Under the pieces are notes generated by a model. The model had not been told where the DNA came from. It searched no databases and saw only the letters and a program-made list of their open reading frames with translations. Shown here in pieces: positions 6,595-14,409 of a stretch of DNA of 18,715 bases (positions within the stretch are counted from its first letter, which is position 1; each line of letters starts with the position of its first letter). The stretch is from CAZAQB01 sp964487155 (GTDB lineage Bacteria > Pseudomonadota > Gammaproteobacteria > Nitrococcales > Nitrococcaceae): the NCBI GenBank assembly GCA_964487155.1, contig CAZAQB010000064.1:1-18715 (forward strand), read 5' to 3'. The translations under genes were made by a program, and so were the position numbers.

Positions 6595-7885
6595 GGATGT
6601 GCAGTCCCTTCAGCAGGTTCAGGGCCTCCGCCAGGGCATAGTCGGTGCGGGCCAGATCGCCGTTGTCGGCCGTGGACAGGCCTTCCTCGGGCGCGCCGGC
6701 ACCCTCCCCGTTCTGCAGGTGTCCGGAGAGATCCGCCTCCTTCACCGACGTGACGCCACCGCCCTCGGCCTCCGCCAGGCGCAGGTTCTCGAGGCGCACA
6801 TCGGGCTCGATGCCCTCGGCCTGGATGGATCGGCCGGACGGGGTGTAATAGCGGGCAGTGGTGAGCTTCACCGCCGCCTCCCCGCGCAGCGGCAGGATGG
6901 TCTGGACCGAGCCCTTGCCGAAGGTGGGCTGACCCATGATTACCGCGCGCTGATGGTCCTGCAGGGCGCCGGCGACGATCTCCGAGGCGGAGGCGGAACC
7001 GCCGTTCACCAGCACCACCAGAGGGGCGCCGTTGAGGGCGTCGTTGGGGGTGGCGGAGAAGTCCATCTCGGAGCGCTCGATGCGGCCCTTGGTGTACACC
7101 ACCTGGCCCTCGGTGAGGAAGACGTCGACCACGTCCACGGCCGCGTTCAGCACGCCGCCGGGATTGTTGCGCAGGTCCAGCACCAGTCCCTTGAGCTCGC
7201 CGTCGCTTGCTTCCCGGAGAGCCTCCAGGGCCTGGAGGACGTCCTCGCCGGTGCCTGACTGGAAGTGGCTGATGCGCAGGTAGCCGAAGCCGGGCTCCAG
7301 GCTGCGCTGCTTGACGCTCGTCACCTTGATGACGTCCCGGGTGATGGTGATCTCGAAGGGCTGGTCGCGGCCGTCCCGCACCACCGTGAGGGTAATGTCG
7401 CTGCCCGGCTCGCCGCGCATCAGGGTGACCGCCTCGCTGAGCGTCATGCCCTTCACCGGCTTGCCGTCCAGGCGGATGATCAGGTCGCCGGAGCGCACGC
7501 CCGCCCGGGCGGCGGGGGTGTCGTCGATGGGGGCGATCACCTTGACGAAGCCGTTCTCCATGCCGACCTCGATGCCGAGGCCGCCGAACTCGCCGCGGGT
7601 GCCCACCTGCAGGTCCTGGTATTCCTCCGGACCCAGGTACGAGGAATGGGGATCCAGGCCCGAGAGCATGCCGCGCACGGCGTTCTCCAGCAGGGTCTGG
7701 TCGTCCACCTCTTCCACGTAGTCCCGCTTGATGCGGGCGAACACCTCGGTGAACAGGCGCAGGTCTTCCAGGGGAAGATCGGCCTGGGGCTGCTCCCGCT
7801 GGGCCAGGACGTCGTGCCCGGTGGCGCCGAGGAATCCCAGCGCGGTGCCGAGGAACAGGGCATAAAGGGTCTTGCTCAATCGCAT
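6578..7885 (-). CDS. ctpA: S41 carboxyl-terminal processing peptidase (CtpA/Prc family)
   Basis: A periplasmic serine protease that trims or degrades proteins from their C-termini; relatives control peptidoglycan hydrolases. With the ATG at 7885 the protein has 435 residues: an N-terminal hydrophobic signal/anchor (about 5-27), the cap/linker region, a PDZ domain (about 98-185, with GGLGIEV and GDLIIRLDGKPV) and the S41 catalytic domain (about 200-375). Catalytic residues are readable: Ser299 in GGSASASEI and Lys324 in FGKGS, 25 residues apart as in E. coli Tsp, with Gln328 four residues further on. The start is chosen because AGGAGG (minus strand, 7903-7898) precedes it at 12 bases and the signal peptide begins there; a GTG at 7957 would add 24 arginine- and proline-rich residues in front. 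It lies 93 bases after envC. Confidence 0.93.
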   Translation of the reverse strand: MRLSKTLYALFLGTALGFLGATGHDVLAQREQPQADLPLEDLRLFTEVFARIKRDYVEEVDDQTLLENAVRGMLSGLDPHSSYLGPEEYQDLQVGTRGEFGGLGIEVGMENGFVKVIAPIDDTPAARAGVRSGDLIIRLDGKPVKGMTLSEAVTLMRGEPGSDITLTVVRDGRDQPFEITITRDVIKVTSVKQRSLEPGFGYLRISHFQSGTGEDVLQALEALREASDGELKGLVLDLRNNPGGVLNAAVDVVDVFLTEGQVVYTKGRIERSEMDFSATPNDALNGAPLVVLVNGGSASASEIVAGALQDHQRAVIMGQPTFGKGSVQTILPLRGEAAVKLTTARYYTPSGRSIQAEGIEPDVRLENLRLAEAEGGGVTSVKEADLSGHLQNGEGAGAPEEGLSTADNGDLARTDYALAEALNLLKGLHILDQRR

Positions 7886-7978
7886 GGGGTCTCGTCGCCT
7901 CCTGCCGGGCGGCCGGCCGCCGGTCGCAGTGCTGTTCGTCTCTGGTTTCGGGATCACCGGACATGCCGGCGGGTTCCG

Positions 7979-9136
7979 TCACCCGTGGCCGTCACCCAGC
8001 CAGGCCACTGGGTCCTGGGGCTGGCCGCCGGCCCGCACTTCGAAGTAAAGGCCCGGCCCGGCGCGGCCGCCGCTGGCCCCGACCGCCGCCACTTCCTCGC
8101 CGGCCTCGACCCACTCTCCGGGTTCTTTGTACAGGGACTGGTTGTATCCGTACAGCGACATGAAGCCGCTGCCATGGTCAATGATGAGCAGCAGCCCCAT
8201 GCCGCGCAACCAGTCCGCGAACACCACGCGGCCAGCCGCGACGGACTGGACCGGCGTGCCTTCGGGCGCCTCGATGAGCAGTCCCTGCCAGCGGATGCCG
8301 CCGCTGCGGGGGCTGCCGAAGCCCGCGGCCACGCGGCCCTGCAGCGGCCAGGGGAGCCGCCCCCGGCGTTCGCCGAAGGCCAGCGCCTCGCCGGGCGCTT
8401 CGGGAATGTCCGCCAGCGCGTCCCGCAGGTCCTGCACCAGGCCCCGCAGCCGGTCGGCGTCACTGCGCAGCTCGGCCAGTTCGCGGTCGCGGTCGGCGAG
8501 GCGCTCGCGTAGCTGGGCCAGCAACCCCGCCCGCTGCTCCCGGGCGGCGTCCAGTTCGGCGCGCCGCTGTCGCTGCTGGCCGCGCAGTTCCTCCAGGGTG
8601 GCGAGTTCCCTGTCCAGCTCCAGGCGCAGGCGGCGCAATGCCTCCAGCTCCTCCACGGCGCTGCGGATACGCTCTGCGCGGGCGCCGCTCAGGTACTGGT
8701 AGTAGACCAGCAGGCGGTCCAGCCGGGCGGGATCTTCCTGGCTCAGGACCATGCGCAGATACTCGGTGCGGCCGGCCCGATGGGCGGCGCGTACCTGGCG
8801 CGCCAGGAAGTCACGGTGGCGCTCCAGGTCGGCGCTGCGGGCCTCGATGCGCCGGCGCAGCTGTGCTACCTGCTGGCGCTGGCCGCGGATGTCGGATTCC
8901 AGGCCGCGCAGCTTGTCGGCCACCTGGCCCAGGCGCCGCTCCACCGAGGCCAGTTCCGAGCGCAGGTCCGCCTCCTGGCGGCGCTCCTCCTCGAGGTCCG
9001 TGCTGATGCGCTGGATGCGCTGCTGGACCTGCTCCAGGCGCCGCGCGCTGTCGGAGTAGTCCTGGGCCGGCAGGGGGGTGGCGGCCGCGGCCAACAGCAG
9101 GGCCAGCCGCGCGGAATGCAGGGCCGAGGATCGCAC
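7979..9136 (-). CDS. envC: Murein hydrolase activator EnvC (degenerate LytM/M23 domain)
   Basis: EnvC is a periplasmic factor that activates the N-acetylmuramoyl-L-alanine amidases AmiA/AmiB at the division septum under FtsEX control. The product has 385 residues. A signal peptide (about 1-25) is followed by a long coiled coil (about 28-245, rich in Arg, Glu and Leu) and a C-terminal LytM domain (about 262-380). The domain is catalytically dead as expected: the first zinc-site histidine is replaced by Trp283 in RWQG, and the usual HxH near the end is GLY in PGLYFEVR (361-368). It therefore acts as an activator, not an enzyme. The start is GTG at 9136; its ribosome site is weak. It is the first gene of the minus-strand operon with ctpA and the yibQ-like gene, divergent from the rhodanese gene. 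gpmI, often beside envC in enterics, is absent. Confidence 0.92.
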   Translation of the reverse strand: MRSSALHSARLALLLAAAATPLPAQDYSDSARRLEQVQQRIQRISTDLEEERRQEADLRSELASVERRLGQVADKLRGLESDIRGQRQQVAQLRRRIEARSADLERHRDFLARQVRAAHRAGRTEYLRMVLSQEDPARLDRLLVYYQYLSGARAERIRSAVEELEALRRLRLELDRELATLEELRGQQRQRRAELDAAREQRAGLLAQLRERLADRDRELAELRSDADRLRGLVQDLRDALADIPEAPGEALAFGERRGRLPWPLQGRVAAGFGSPRSGGIRWQGLLIEAPEGTPVQSVAAGRVVFADWLRGMGLLLIIDHGSGFMSLYGYNQSLYKEPGEWVEAGEEVAAVGASGGRAGPGLYFEVRAGGQPQDPVAWLGDGHG

Positions 9137-9144
9137 GGAGCCGG

Positions 9145-9173
9145 TTTTCTCCGACGGGCCGGTGAGTATAATG
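9145..9173. promoter_or_regulatory. Overlapping divergent promoter-like boxes between envC and the rhodanese gene
   Basis: On the plus strand there is a perfect TATAAT at 9168-9173, 17 bases after a weak -35 (TTTTCT, 9145-9150). On the minus strand the same spot reads TATACT (9171-9166), one base from consensus, with no good -35. Such boxes are rare in this GC-rich sequence, and they sit in the only spacer between two divergent operons. If both are used, the two promoters overlap and would compete. The plus-strand transcript would have a leader of about 130 bases. Confidence 0.45.
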
Positions 9174-9267
9174 CGCCGGGCTAGGCGTCTGCGCCGCGAT
9201 GCGGTTGCCCATGGCGAAGACTCCTAGCTTACCAACGTTCTCGGCCATGCGCCGCCCTGCGGGCGCG

Positions 9268-9294
9268 CCGGGATCCATCCGCGAAGCATCCCGG
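9268..9294 (+). other. Leader hairpin just before the rhodanese gene
   Basis: CCGGGAT (9268-9274) and ATCCCGG (9288-9294) form a perfect 7-bp stem with a 13-base loop. It ends 14 bases before the ATG at 9309, where no clear ribosome binding site is seen. It could affect translation of the leader transcript; this is only a structural observation. Confidence 0.35.
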
Positions 9295-9308
9295 CTGCAC
9301 TGCCTGCT

Positions 9309-9737
9309 ATGGACCGACTGATCGAGTTTGCCGCCAACCATCCGTTGCTGGTCATGGCCCTGGTGGGCGTGGTGGCTGCCATCGTGGTCAACGAGGTGCT
9401 GAACCTGCGCACCGCCGGCCAGCAGCTGGATCCCGGGGAGGCCACCCTGCTCTACAACCGGGAGAACGCCCAGTTCGTGGACGTGCGCGGCGAGAACGCG
9501 TTCGTCACGCGCCACCTGCCCGGGGCCGTGAATCTGCCGCTGGCCCACCTTGCCAAGCGCCGCGAGCAGTTGAAACTCAAGCCCGGCCAGCCGGTGATCG
9601 TCTACTGCGACACCGGGCGCTCGGCTTCCCGGGCGCTGGGCGAGCTGCGCAAGAGCGGCGTGGAGCCGGTCTATCAGCTGCGCGGCGGCCTGGCCGCCTG
9701 GCAGGACGCCGGCCTGCCCACCGAGGGCCGGGGCTGA
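9309..9737 (+). CDS. Membrane-anchored rhodanese-like protein (YibN type)
   Basis: A single rhodanese domain (sulfurtransferase fold) on an N-terminal membrane anchor, 142 residues. The hydrophobic anchor is at about 12-28. The domain runs from about 38 to 137, with FVDVR (56-60), HLPGAVNLPL (69-78) and the active loop YCDTGRSAS, in which Cys100 would carry the persulfide. Length and layout match E. coli YibN. The domain should face the cytoplasm by analogy. The substrate is unknown for the family. It begins the yibN-secB-gpsA run; in enterics grxC lies between yibN and secB but is missing here. The ATG at 9309 is chosen because it gives the usual short tail before the membrane segment; no strong ribosome site is visible. 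Confidence 0.88.
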   Translation: MDRLIEFAANHPLLVMALVGVVAAIVVNEVLNLRTAGQQLDPGEATLLYNRENAQFVDVRGENAFVTRHLPGAVNLPLAHLAKRREQLKLKPGQPVIVYCDTGRSASRALGELRKSGVEPVYQLRGGLAAWQDAGLPTEGRG

Positions 9738-9782
9738 GGGCCCGCCGCCGGCGCGCACCCCGGCTCCAGTTCCAGACCGCAT

Positions 9783-9801
9783 TCCGGCGCGCGGCGCCGG
9801 A
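9783..9801 (+). other. Intercistronic hairpin between the rhodanese gene and secB
   Basis: TCCGGCGC (9783-9790) and GCGCCGGA (9794-9801) form a perfect 8-bp stem with a three-base loop. No U-run follows, so it is not a canonical terminator. It sits at the point where grxC is normally found in this operon, 24 bases before secB. It may attenuate transcription or stabilise a processed mRNA end. Confidence 0.4.
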
Positions 9802-9824
9802 CCCACAACCGAACGGGGGAACCC

Positions 9825-10334
9825 ATGGCAGAGGACAACGCCAAGCCGGACGGCCCGGCGGCCGCCAGCCAGCAGCAGTTCGCCATCCAGAAACTCTACC
9901 TGCGGGACTGCTCCTTCGAGGCACCCGGGGCGCCGGAGGTTTTCGGCCAGGCCTGGAAGCCGGAGACCAACGTCGAACTCAATGCCGGCAACCGGCCGCT
10001 CAACGACGGCCTGGTGGAAGTCGTGCTGACGGTCACCGTCACCGCCAAGCAGGGCGAGCGCACCGCCTACCTGTGCGAGGTGCACCAGGCCGGCGTGTTC
10101 ACCATCCAGGGCTTCGACGACAGCACCTTCCAGGGGCTGGTGGGAAGCTACTGCCCGGGGCTGCTGTTCCCCTATGCCCGGGAGGCCATCAGCGACCTCA
10201 CCGGCAAGGGCGGTTTCCCGCCGCTGGTGCTGGCGCCCATCAACTTCGACGCGCTGTATGCCCAGGAGCGCTCCCGCCGCGGCGAGCAGGCCGCCGACCC
10301 CGGGGCGGAGGAGACCGGCAAGGCGCCCCACTGA
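9825..10334 (+). CDS. secB: Protein-export chaperone SecB
   Basis: SecB is the tetrameric cytoplasmic chaperone that keeps preproteins unfolded and passes them to SecA. The 169 residues compare with 155 in E. coli; the extra length is a polar, alanine- and glutamate-rich tail. Recognisable segments are FAIQKLYLRDCSFEAP (the first strand region), VVLTVTVTAK, YLCEVHQAGVFTIQGF, and the signature SYCPGLLFPYAREAISDLTGKGGFPP, which ends in LAPINFDALY. The ATG at 9825 is preceded by GGGGGAA at a suitable distance. gpsA follows only four bases after the stop, the same secB-gpsA pairing as in E. coli. SecB is largely proteobacterial, in keeping with the other genes. Confidence 0.97.
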   Translation: MAEDNAKPDGPAAASQQQFAIQKLYLRDCSFEAPGAPEVFGQAWKPETNVELNAGNRPLNDGLVEVVLTVTVTAKQGERTAYLCEVHQAGVFTIQGFDDSTFQGLVGSYCPGLLFPYAREAISDLTGKGGFPPLVLAPINFDALYAQERSRRGEQAADPGAEETGKAPH

Positions 10335-10338
10335 GGCC

Positions 10339-11376
10339 ATGGCGGTGCGGGCCGCGTCGCAGCCTGGCGGGCTGGCGGTCCTGGGAGCCGGCTCCTGGGG
10401 CACGGCGCTGGCCCTGGTGTTGGCCCGCAACGGCCGGCAGGTGCGGCTCTGGGGCCACGACCCGGAGCACATGCAGGCCCTGGCAGTCCAGCGCGAGAAC
10501 CGCCGCCATCTGGCGGGCCACGCCTTCCCGCCGTCGCTGCAGCCCGTGACCGATTTGGACGCGGCCGTCCACGCCGTGACGGAGGTGCTGGTGGTGGTGC
10601 CCAGCGCCGGCTTCCGGGATCTGCTGCGCCAGCTCGTTCCCCTGCTCGGTGCCGACACCCGGCTGGCCTGGGCCACCAAGGGCCTTGACGTGGACTCCGG
10701 CGGGCTGCTCTCCCACACCGCCGACGAGCTGTTGCCGGGCCGGTCCCAGGCGGTGCTCTCCGGGCCGAGCTTCGCCGGCGAGGTGGCCCGGGGCCTGCCC
10801 ACCGCAGTGACCGTGGCGTCCCGGGATGGGCGTTTTGCCGAGGATCTGGGACTGGCCTTCCACAGCCCCCGGTTCCGGGTCTACACCAGCGACGACCCGG
10901 TCGGCGTCCAACTCGGCGGTGCCGTGAAGAACGTGCTGGCGGTGGCCACCGGCATGGCGGACGGCATGGGCATGGGCGCCAATGCCCGGGCCGGCCTGGT
11001 GACCCGGGGCCTGGCGGAACTGGCGCGGCTCACCGAGGCCCTGGGCGGCCGGCGGCGAACCGTGATGGGGCTCGCCGGGATCGGCGATCTGATCCTCACC
11101 TGCACCGACGACCAGTCGCGCAACCGCCGCCTGGGGCTGGCCCTGGGGGCCGGCCGGGGCCTGTCAGAGGCGGTCCGGTCCATCGGCCAGACTGTGGAGG
11201 GCGTGCGCACCGCCGCCGAGGTGCGCCGCCTGGCCCTGCGGCTGCACGTGGACATGCCCATCTGCGAGCAGGTCCACTACGCCCTGGCGGGTTACCTGAC
11301 GCCCCGGGAGGCCGCCGCCCGGCTGATGCAGCGGGCGCCCAGGGCGGAATTCGAGGGGGGCGGTTTCGGCGACTGA
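10339..11376 (+). CDS. gpsA: NAD(P)-dependent glycerol-3-phosphate dehydrogenase GpsA
   Basis: GpsA reduces dihydroxyacetone phosphate to sn-glycerol-3-phosphate, the backbone for phospholipid synthesis, in the cytoplasm. The product has 345 residues (339 in E. coli). The nucleotide-binding loop GAGSWG is at 16-21, ATKGL with Lys114 at 112-116, SGPSFAGE at 141-148, the catalytic Lys197 in GAVKNVLAVATG, NARAGLVTRGLAEL (215-228), and GIGDLILTCTDDQSRN (247-262). The ATG at 10339 is preceded by GAGG within the secB stop region and gives about ten residues before the first strand. It is the last gene of its operon and converges on the PilZ gene; the two stop codons are 20 bases apart. Confidence 0.97.
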   Translation: MAVRAASQPGGLAVLGAGSWGTALALVLARNGRQVRLWGHDPEHMQALAVQRENRRHLAGHAFPPSLQPVTDLDAAVHAVTEVLVVVPSAGFRDLLRQLVPLLGADTRLAWATKGLDVDSGGLLSHTADELLPGRSQAVLSGPSFAGEVARGLPTAVTVASRDGRFAEDLGLAFHSPRFRVYTSDDPVGVQLGGAVKNVLAVATGMADGMGMGANARAGLVTRGLAELARLTEALGGRRRTVMGLAGIGDLILTCTDDQSRNRRLGLALGAGRGLSEAVRSIGQTVEGVRTAAEVRRLALRLHVDMPICEQVHYALAGYLTPREAAARLMQRAPRAEFEGGGFGD

Positions 11377-11401
11377 CCGGCCGCCGCCCCCCGGGGTCAG
11401 T
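11372..11401. terminator. Short hairpin covering the convergent gpsA and PilZ-gene stop codons
   Basis: ACTGACC (11372-11378) pairs perfectly with GGTCAGT (11395-11401). The stem contains both TGA stop codons, one in each arm. The loop is a GC-rich run of 16 bases. There is no U-run. A factor-assisted bidirectional termination role is possible but unproven. Confidence 0.35.
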
Positions 11402-12014
11402 GGGCCAGTGTGGGGTAGTGGTGGAAGACGAAGCGGTCCAGGATCGCCCGGGTGTCGGGGTCGGTGTGCTCGAATTCGATTCCCAGGGTCTGGCGCCGGC
11501 TGCCGCGCTGGCGCTGTACCCGCACCACCCGTCCCTCGATGTGGGCCTGGTCGCCGGTGGCGAGCCGCAGCGTCATGCAGACGTGCTCGTCGGCCTTCAG
11601 CGGGCCGCCGGAGTCCGTCTCCAGGGCCAGGCCGCTGGCGGAGATGTTGCGCACGTTGGCGTCGGTGAGGCGGCCACTGGTCTCGGCGAGCTCCACCTCG
11701 CCCCGGGCCGGCGCCACCCGCAGGGCACGCTCCCGGGCGTGGCGCTCCACGATCCTGGGATAGCCGACCCGCAGGCGCAACGGGGCCCCCGCCGGCGGCT
11801 GCTCCAGGCTCAGGTCAAAGCGGAACAGAAAGCCGTCCTGCTCTGCGCTGAGGCTCAACCGCTGGGCGCCCAGCAGCCGCGCCAGCACCTCGGCGTCGGA
11901 TCCCGCAGGGTCCAGCAGCAGCATGCGCTCGTCGCCCGGCGCCTGGGAAACTCCCTGGATGCCGAACAGCTGCTGCAGGTAGGCCAGTTCTTCGGGGGTC
12001 AGATGACTCGCCAT
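11397..12014 (-). CDS. PilZ domain protein with an atypical c-di-GMP site
   Basis: A 205-residue soluble protein with a C-terminal PilZ domain, a fold that usually senses cyclic di-GMP and regulates motility, exopolysaccharide or adhesion. The N-terminal half (about 1-85) looks like a partner domain resembling the YcgR N-terminal barrel, but I do not assign it firmly. The second c-di-GMP motif is present as NISASG. The first motif, normally RxxxR, reads RERALRVAP with glutamate in the place of the first arginine, so binding may be changed or lost. The ATG at 12014 is chosen because AAGGGGAG lies directly before it; a GTG at 12029 would add five residues. The gene stands alone, convergent with gpsA and divergent from djlA. 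A TAGAAT box on the minus strand (12128-12123) is a weak promoter candidate. Confidence 0.8.
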   Translation of the reverse strand: MASHLTPEELAYLQQLFGIQGVSQAPGDERMLLLDPAGSDAEVLARLLGAQRLSLSAEQDGFLFRFDLSLEQPPAGAPLRLRVGYPRIVERHARERALRVAPARGEVELAETSGRLTDANVRNISASGLALETDSGGPLKADEHVCMTLRLATGDQAHIEGRVVRVQRQRGSRRQTLGIEFEHTDPDTRAILDRFVFHHYPTLAH

Positions 12015-12153
12015 GGGCTCCCCTTGCACGGCTGCTCGGGCGGCATCACACCACCATAGGCAGGGCGATGCCGGTGAACTGTGAAGTGCTTCCCGGTATT
12101 GACCGCTCCACCACCGCCTCCCATTCTAACGCGGCTTCTGGGGAGTAGCGCCC

Positions 12154-12942
12154 ATGTGGATCGGCAAGATCATCGGCGGCCTGTTCGGTTACCTGGCGGG
12201 GGGCTTCATCGGCCTGCTGCTGGGGCTGCTGGTGGGCCACTGGTTCGACCGCGGGCTCGCCAGGGCGGCGCTCGGCGGGCTCGGCATCGGCCGGCTCGGG
12301 GAGCTGCGGGAGGCCTTCTTCCAGGTCAGCTTCGCGGTCATGGGCCACGTGGCCAAGGCGGACGGCCGGGTCAGCCCGGCGGAAATCGCAGCCGCCGAGG
12401 CGGCCATGGCGCAGATGAACCTGGGCGCGGAGCAGCGCGAGGAGGCCATCCGCCACTTCAACCGCGGCAAGGCGGATGACTTCGATCTGGAGCAGGAAGT
12501 GGAGCGGCTGCGCCAGGCCACCGGCGGGCGCGGCCCGCTGCCGCGGATTTTCCTGGAGATCCAGATCCAGGCCGCCCTGGCCGACGGCCAGGTGGACCCG
12601 GCGGAGCGCGACGCCCTGCTGCGGGTTGCCCGGGCCCTGGGCCTGGGGGAGCAGGACTACGCCCGGCTGGAGGCATTCCTGGCCGGCGGGCAGCGCCGGG
12701 CCCGGGCCGCCAGCGGCGGCGGCGGCGACGTGCTGGCGGAGGCCTACCAGGAGCTGGGGGTGTCCGCCTCGGCCAGCGACGCCGAGGTCAAGAAGGCCTA
12801 CCGCCGGCTGATGAGCGAGCATCACCCCGACAAGCTCGCCGCCCGGGGCCTGCCCGAGGAAATGCGCCGGGTGGCCGAGGAGCGCACCCGGGAGATCCGC
12901 GCCGCCTACGACACGGTGCGCGAAGCCCGGGGCATGAAGTGA
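12154..12942 (+). CDS. djlA: Membrane-anchored co-chaperone DjlA
   Basis: DjlA is a type III DnaJ-domain protein anchored in the inner membrane with its J domain in the cytoplasm, stimulating DnaK; in E. coli it affects envelope stress and capsule signalling. Length is 262 residues (271 in E. coli). A glycine-rich membrane segment lies at about 7-29. A TerB-like helical domain occupies about 50-180, with the paired repeats KADGRVSP (68-75) and LADGQVDP (142-149). The J domain is at about 197-260, with the essential HPD at 224-226. The ATG at 12154 follows GGGGAGTAG at good spacing. TTGACC at 12099-12104 could be a -35, but no good -10 follows. The gene is monocistronic and convergent with the DUF4139 gene. 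Confidence 0.93.
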   Translation: MWIGKIIGGLFGYLAGGFIGLLLGLLVGHWFDRGLARAALGGLGIGRLGELREAFFQVSFAVMGHVAKADGRVSPAEIAAAEAAMAQMNLGAEQREEAIRHFNRGKADDFDLEQEVERLRQATGGRGPLPRIFLEIQIQAALADGQVDPAERDALLRVARALGLGEQDYARLEAFLAGGQRRARAASGGGGDVLAEAYQELGVSASASDAEVKKAYRRLMSEHHPDKLAARGLPEEMRRVAEERTREIRAAYDTVREARGMK

Positions 12943-12944
12943 CC

Positions 12945-12963
12945 GGGGCCGGAGTTCGGCGCC
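12945..12963. terminator. Hairpin filling the gap between convergent djlA and the DUF4139 gene
   Basis: The runs 12945-12951 and 12957-12963 form a 7-bp stem with one mismatch and a five-base loop. It occupies nearly the whole 21-base gap between two convergent stop codons. No U-run is present, so this is only a possible terminator. Confidence 0.3.
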
Positions 12964-14409
12964 TCAGCCGTCGCGCAGCCGGTAGCGCATGCTCGCCTCG
13001 CCCGCCGCCGGCACGGCCAGCTGCCAGACCAGGCGGTTGGCCGCCGGCCGGCGCGGTTCGGCGCTGGCCGAGACCAGCTGGGCTCCCGGCGGCACCGGCT
13101 CCACCACCTCCACGATGACCGCCTCCTCCCGGGAGTTGTGCAGGGTCACCTCCCAGGCCGCCTCCCAGCCCCGCTCGCCGCGGCGCTGGTAGGCGCTCTG
13201 GCGGCGCTCGGCGCGCAGGTCGAAGGCCTGCCCCAGGGTCAGCTCCACCGGCGCGCCGCCGGGGGTATGAGACAGGCGGTCTTCGCCGAGAAACCAGGGG
13301 GTGCCCTGGTGCTCGCCGTACACCCGGACCGACCCGCCGGGCAACGCGTCCGCCGCGGCTGTGCCGTTGGGAAACACCAGCGCCACCCGCACCGGCAGCG
13401 GCGTGTCGCCTGCGCCGCCGGGCCGCACCGTGGACCCGGCCTCGACCCGGTAACGCCGCTCAACGCCCTCGAAGCGGCGCGCCAGCAGACGGTAGCGGCG
13501 CCGCTCGCCGTCCTCCAGGGAGACCGGCTGATCCAGCGTGTAGACGTGGTACTCGAATGCCGGGCGCGCCTCGGGCAGCGCGTCCGCCATGGCGGCCCGG
13601 GCCTGCAGGACCTCGATGCCCCCGGAGGAGCCGCTCGGCCGGTTCACCGCGCCCGCCACCAGCCGCACGCTGGCATCGGGGAGGGACATGCCGCTGGCGT
13701 TGGCCAGCGTGGCGTAGCCGGTCAGCTCCAGGCGCTCGCCCTCCAGCTGGCCGGCGTAGTCCACGCCCCAGTCCAGCCCCTCGCTGAGATAGGTGAGCTC
13801 GGCGCGGCGGCTGCCACTGCGTTCAGTGACCGCCACCGCCGTCAGCGCGCCGGGCACCCCCAGCTCCGGCCAGGGTGGTGGAAAGGCGAGCCGCCAGGGA
13901 GCGTCCGGCCCCAGTACTTCCAGGCGCTCGTCCACCAGCACCAGAGGCGGCTCGCCAGCCCCCACCAGCAGGGCGCTGCGCTCGGCCGCGCCGGAGCCGT
14001 CCGCCGGCAGCAGGCTCACCCGGCGCCCCAGGTAGTGGCGGCGCAGGGCTTCCAGGCTGAGCGGCTGCGCCGGTAGCAGCAGCTCGCTGACGCTGGCCTC
14101 CGGGCTGAGATCCAGCACCAGGGAGTCGGCGACCAGCGCGGGGCTGATGTCCTCCACACGCAGCGGGTTGCGGCCCGCCAGCAGGGCCAGTTCGCGCACG
14201 TCCCGCACCAGGGCCACGGCGTCGGCGTACACGGTGAGCTCCAGGGCGCTGCGCTCGCCGGCGGTCGATGTGATGGTGCCCGCCTCGCCGGCCAGGGGCC
14301 GGCCGGCGATCTCCGGCGGCGCCTCGGGGGCGGAGGCCGGCGTGGCGGCGGAGGCGGCCGCCGGCGCCAGCGCCAGGATGGCGGCGAGGGGCGTGGCGAG
14401 AGTTCGCAT
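12964..14409 (-). CDS. DUF4139 domain-containing exported protein
   Basis: A 481-residue exported protein. A signal peptide (about 1-22) is followed by a short linker, then the start of the conserved region (LTVYADAVALVRDVREL, 58-74) and the DUF4139 domain (about 190-475). The latter includes YLSEGLDWGVDY (208-219), GYATLANASGMSLPDASVRL (232-251) and a C-terminal beta-rich part containing WEVTLHNSREEAVIVEV. The family is seen in proteins called mucoidy-inhibitor-like, but the function is unknown; a separate N-terminal DUF4140 domain is not obvious here. The ATG at 14409 abuts the upstream gene's TAG stop directly (TAGATG), so translation is likely coupled. This is the last gene of the minus-strand lrgA-lrgB-TraB-DUF4139 run, suggesting an envelope role. 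I cannot assign a reaction. Confidence 0.8.
   Translation of the reverse strand: MRTLATPLAAILALAPAAASAATPASAPEAPPEIAGRPLAGEAGTITSTAGERSALELTVYADAVALVRDVRELALLAGRNPLRVEDISPALVADSLVLDLSPEASVSELLLPAQPLSLEALRRHYLGRRVSLLPADGSGAAERSALLVGAGEPPLVLVDERLEVLGPDAPWRLAFPPPWPELGVPGALTAVAVTERSGSRRAELTYLSEGLDWGVDYAGQLEGERLELTGYATLANASGMSLPDASVRLVAGAVNRPSGSSGGIEVLQARAAMADALPEARPAFEYHVYTLDQPVSLEDGERRRYRLLARRFEGVERRYRVEAGSTVRPGGAGDTPLPVRVALVFPNGTAAADALPGGSVRVYGEHQGTPWFLGEDRLSHTPGGAPVELTLGQAFDLRAERRQSAYQRRGERGWEAAWEVTLHNSREEAVIVEVVEPVPPGAQLVSASAEPRRPAANRLVWQLAVPAAGEASMRYRLRDG

Noticed and set aside
7886..7957. Longer form of the CtpA-type protease starting at GTG 7957
   Set aside because: It would put 24 charged, proline-rich residues before a clear signal peptide, while ATG 7885 has an AGGAGG site.
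7979..9136. EnvC as an active M23 endopeptidase
   Set aside because: The zinc ligands are missing (Trp for the first His, GLY for HxH), so it fits the non-catalytic activator.
8811..10802. Minus-strand open frame of 663 codons across the rhodanese gene, secB and gpsA
   Set aside because: It spans several well-supported plus-strand genes and the promoter region; its composition is typical of a GC-rich shadow frame.
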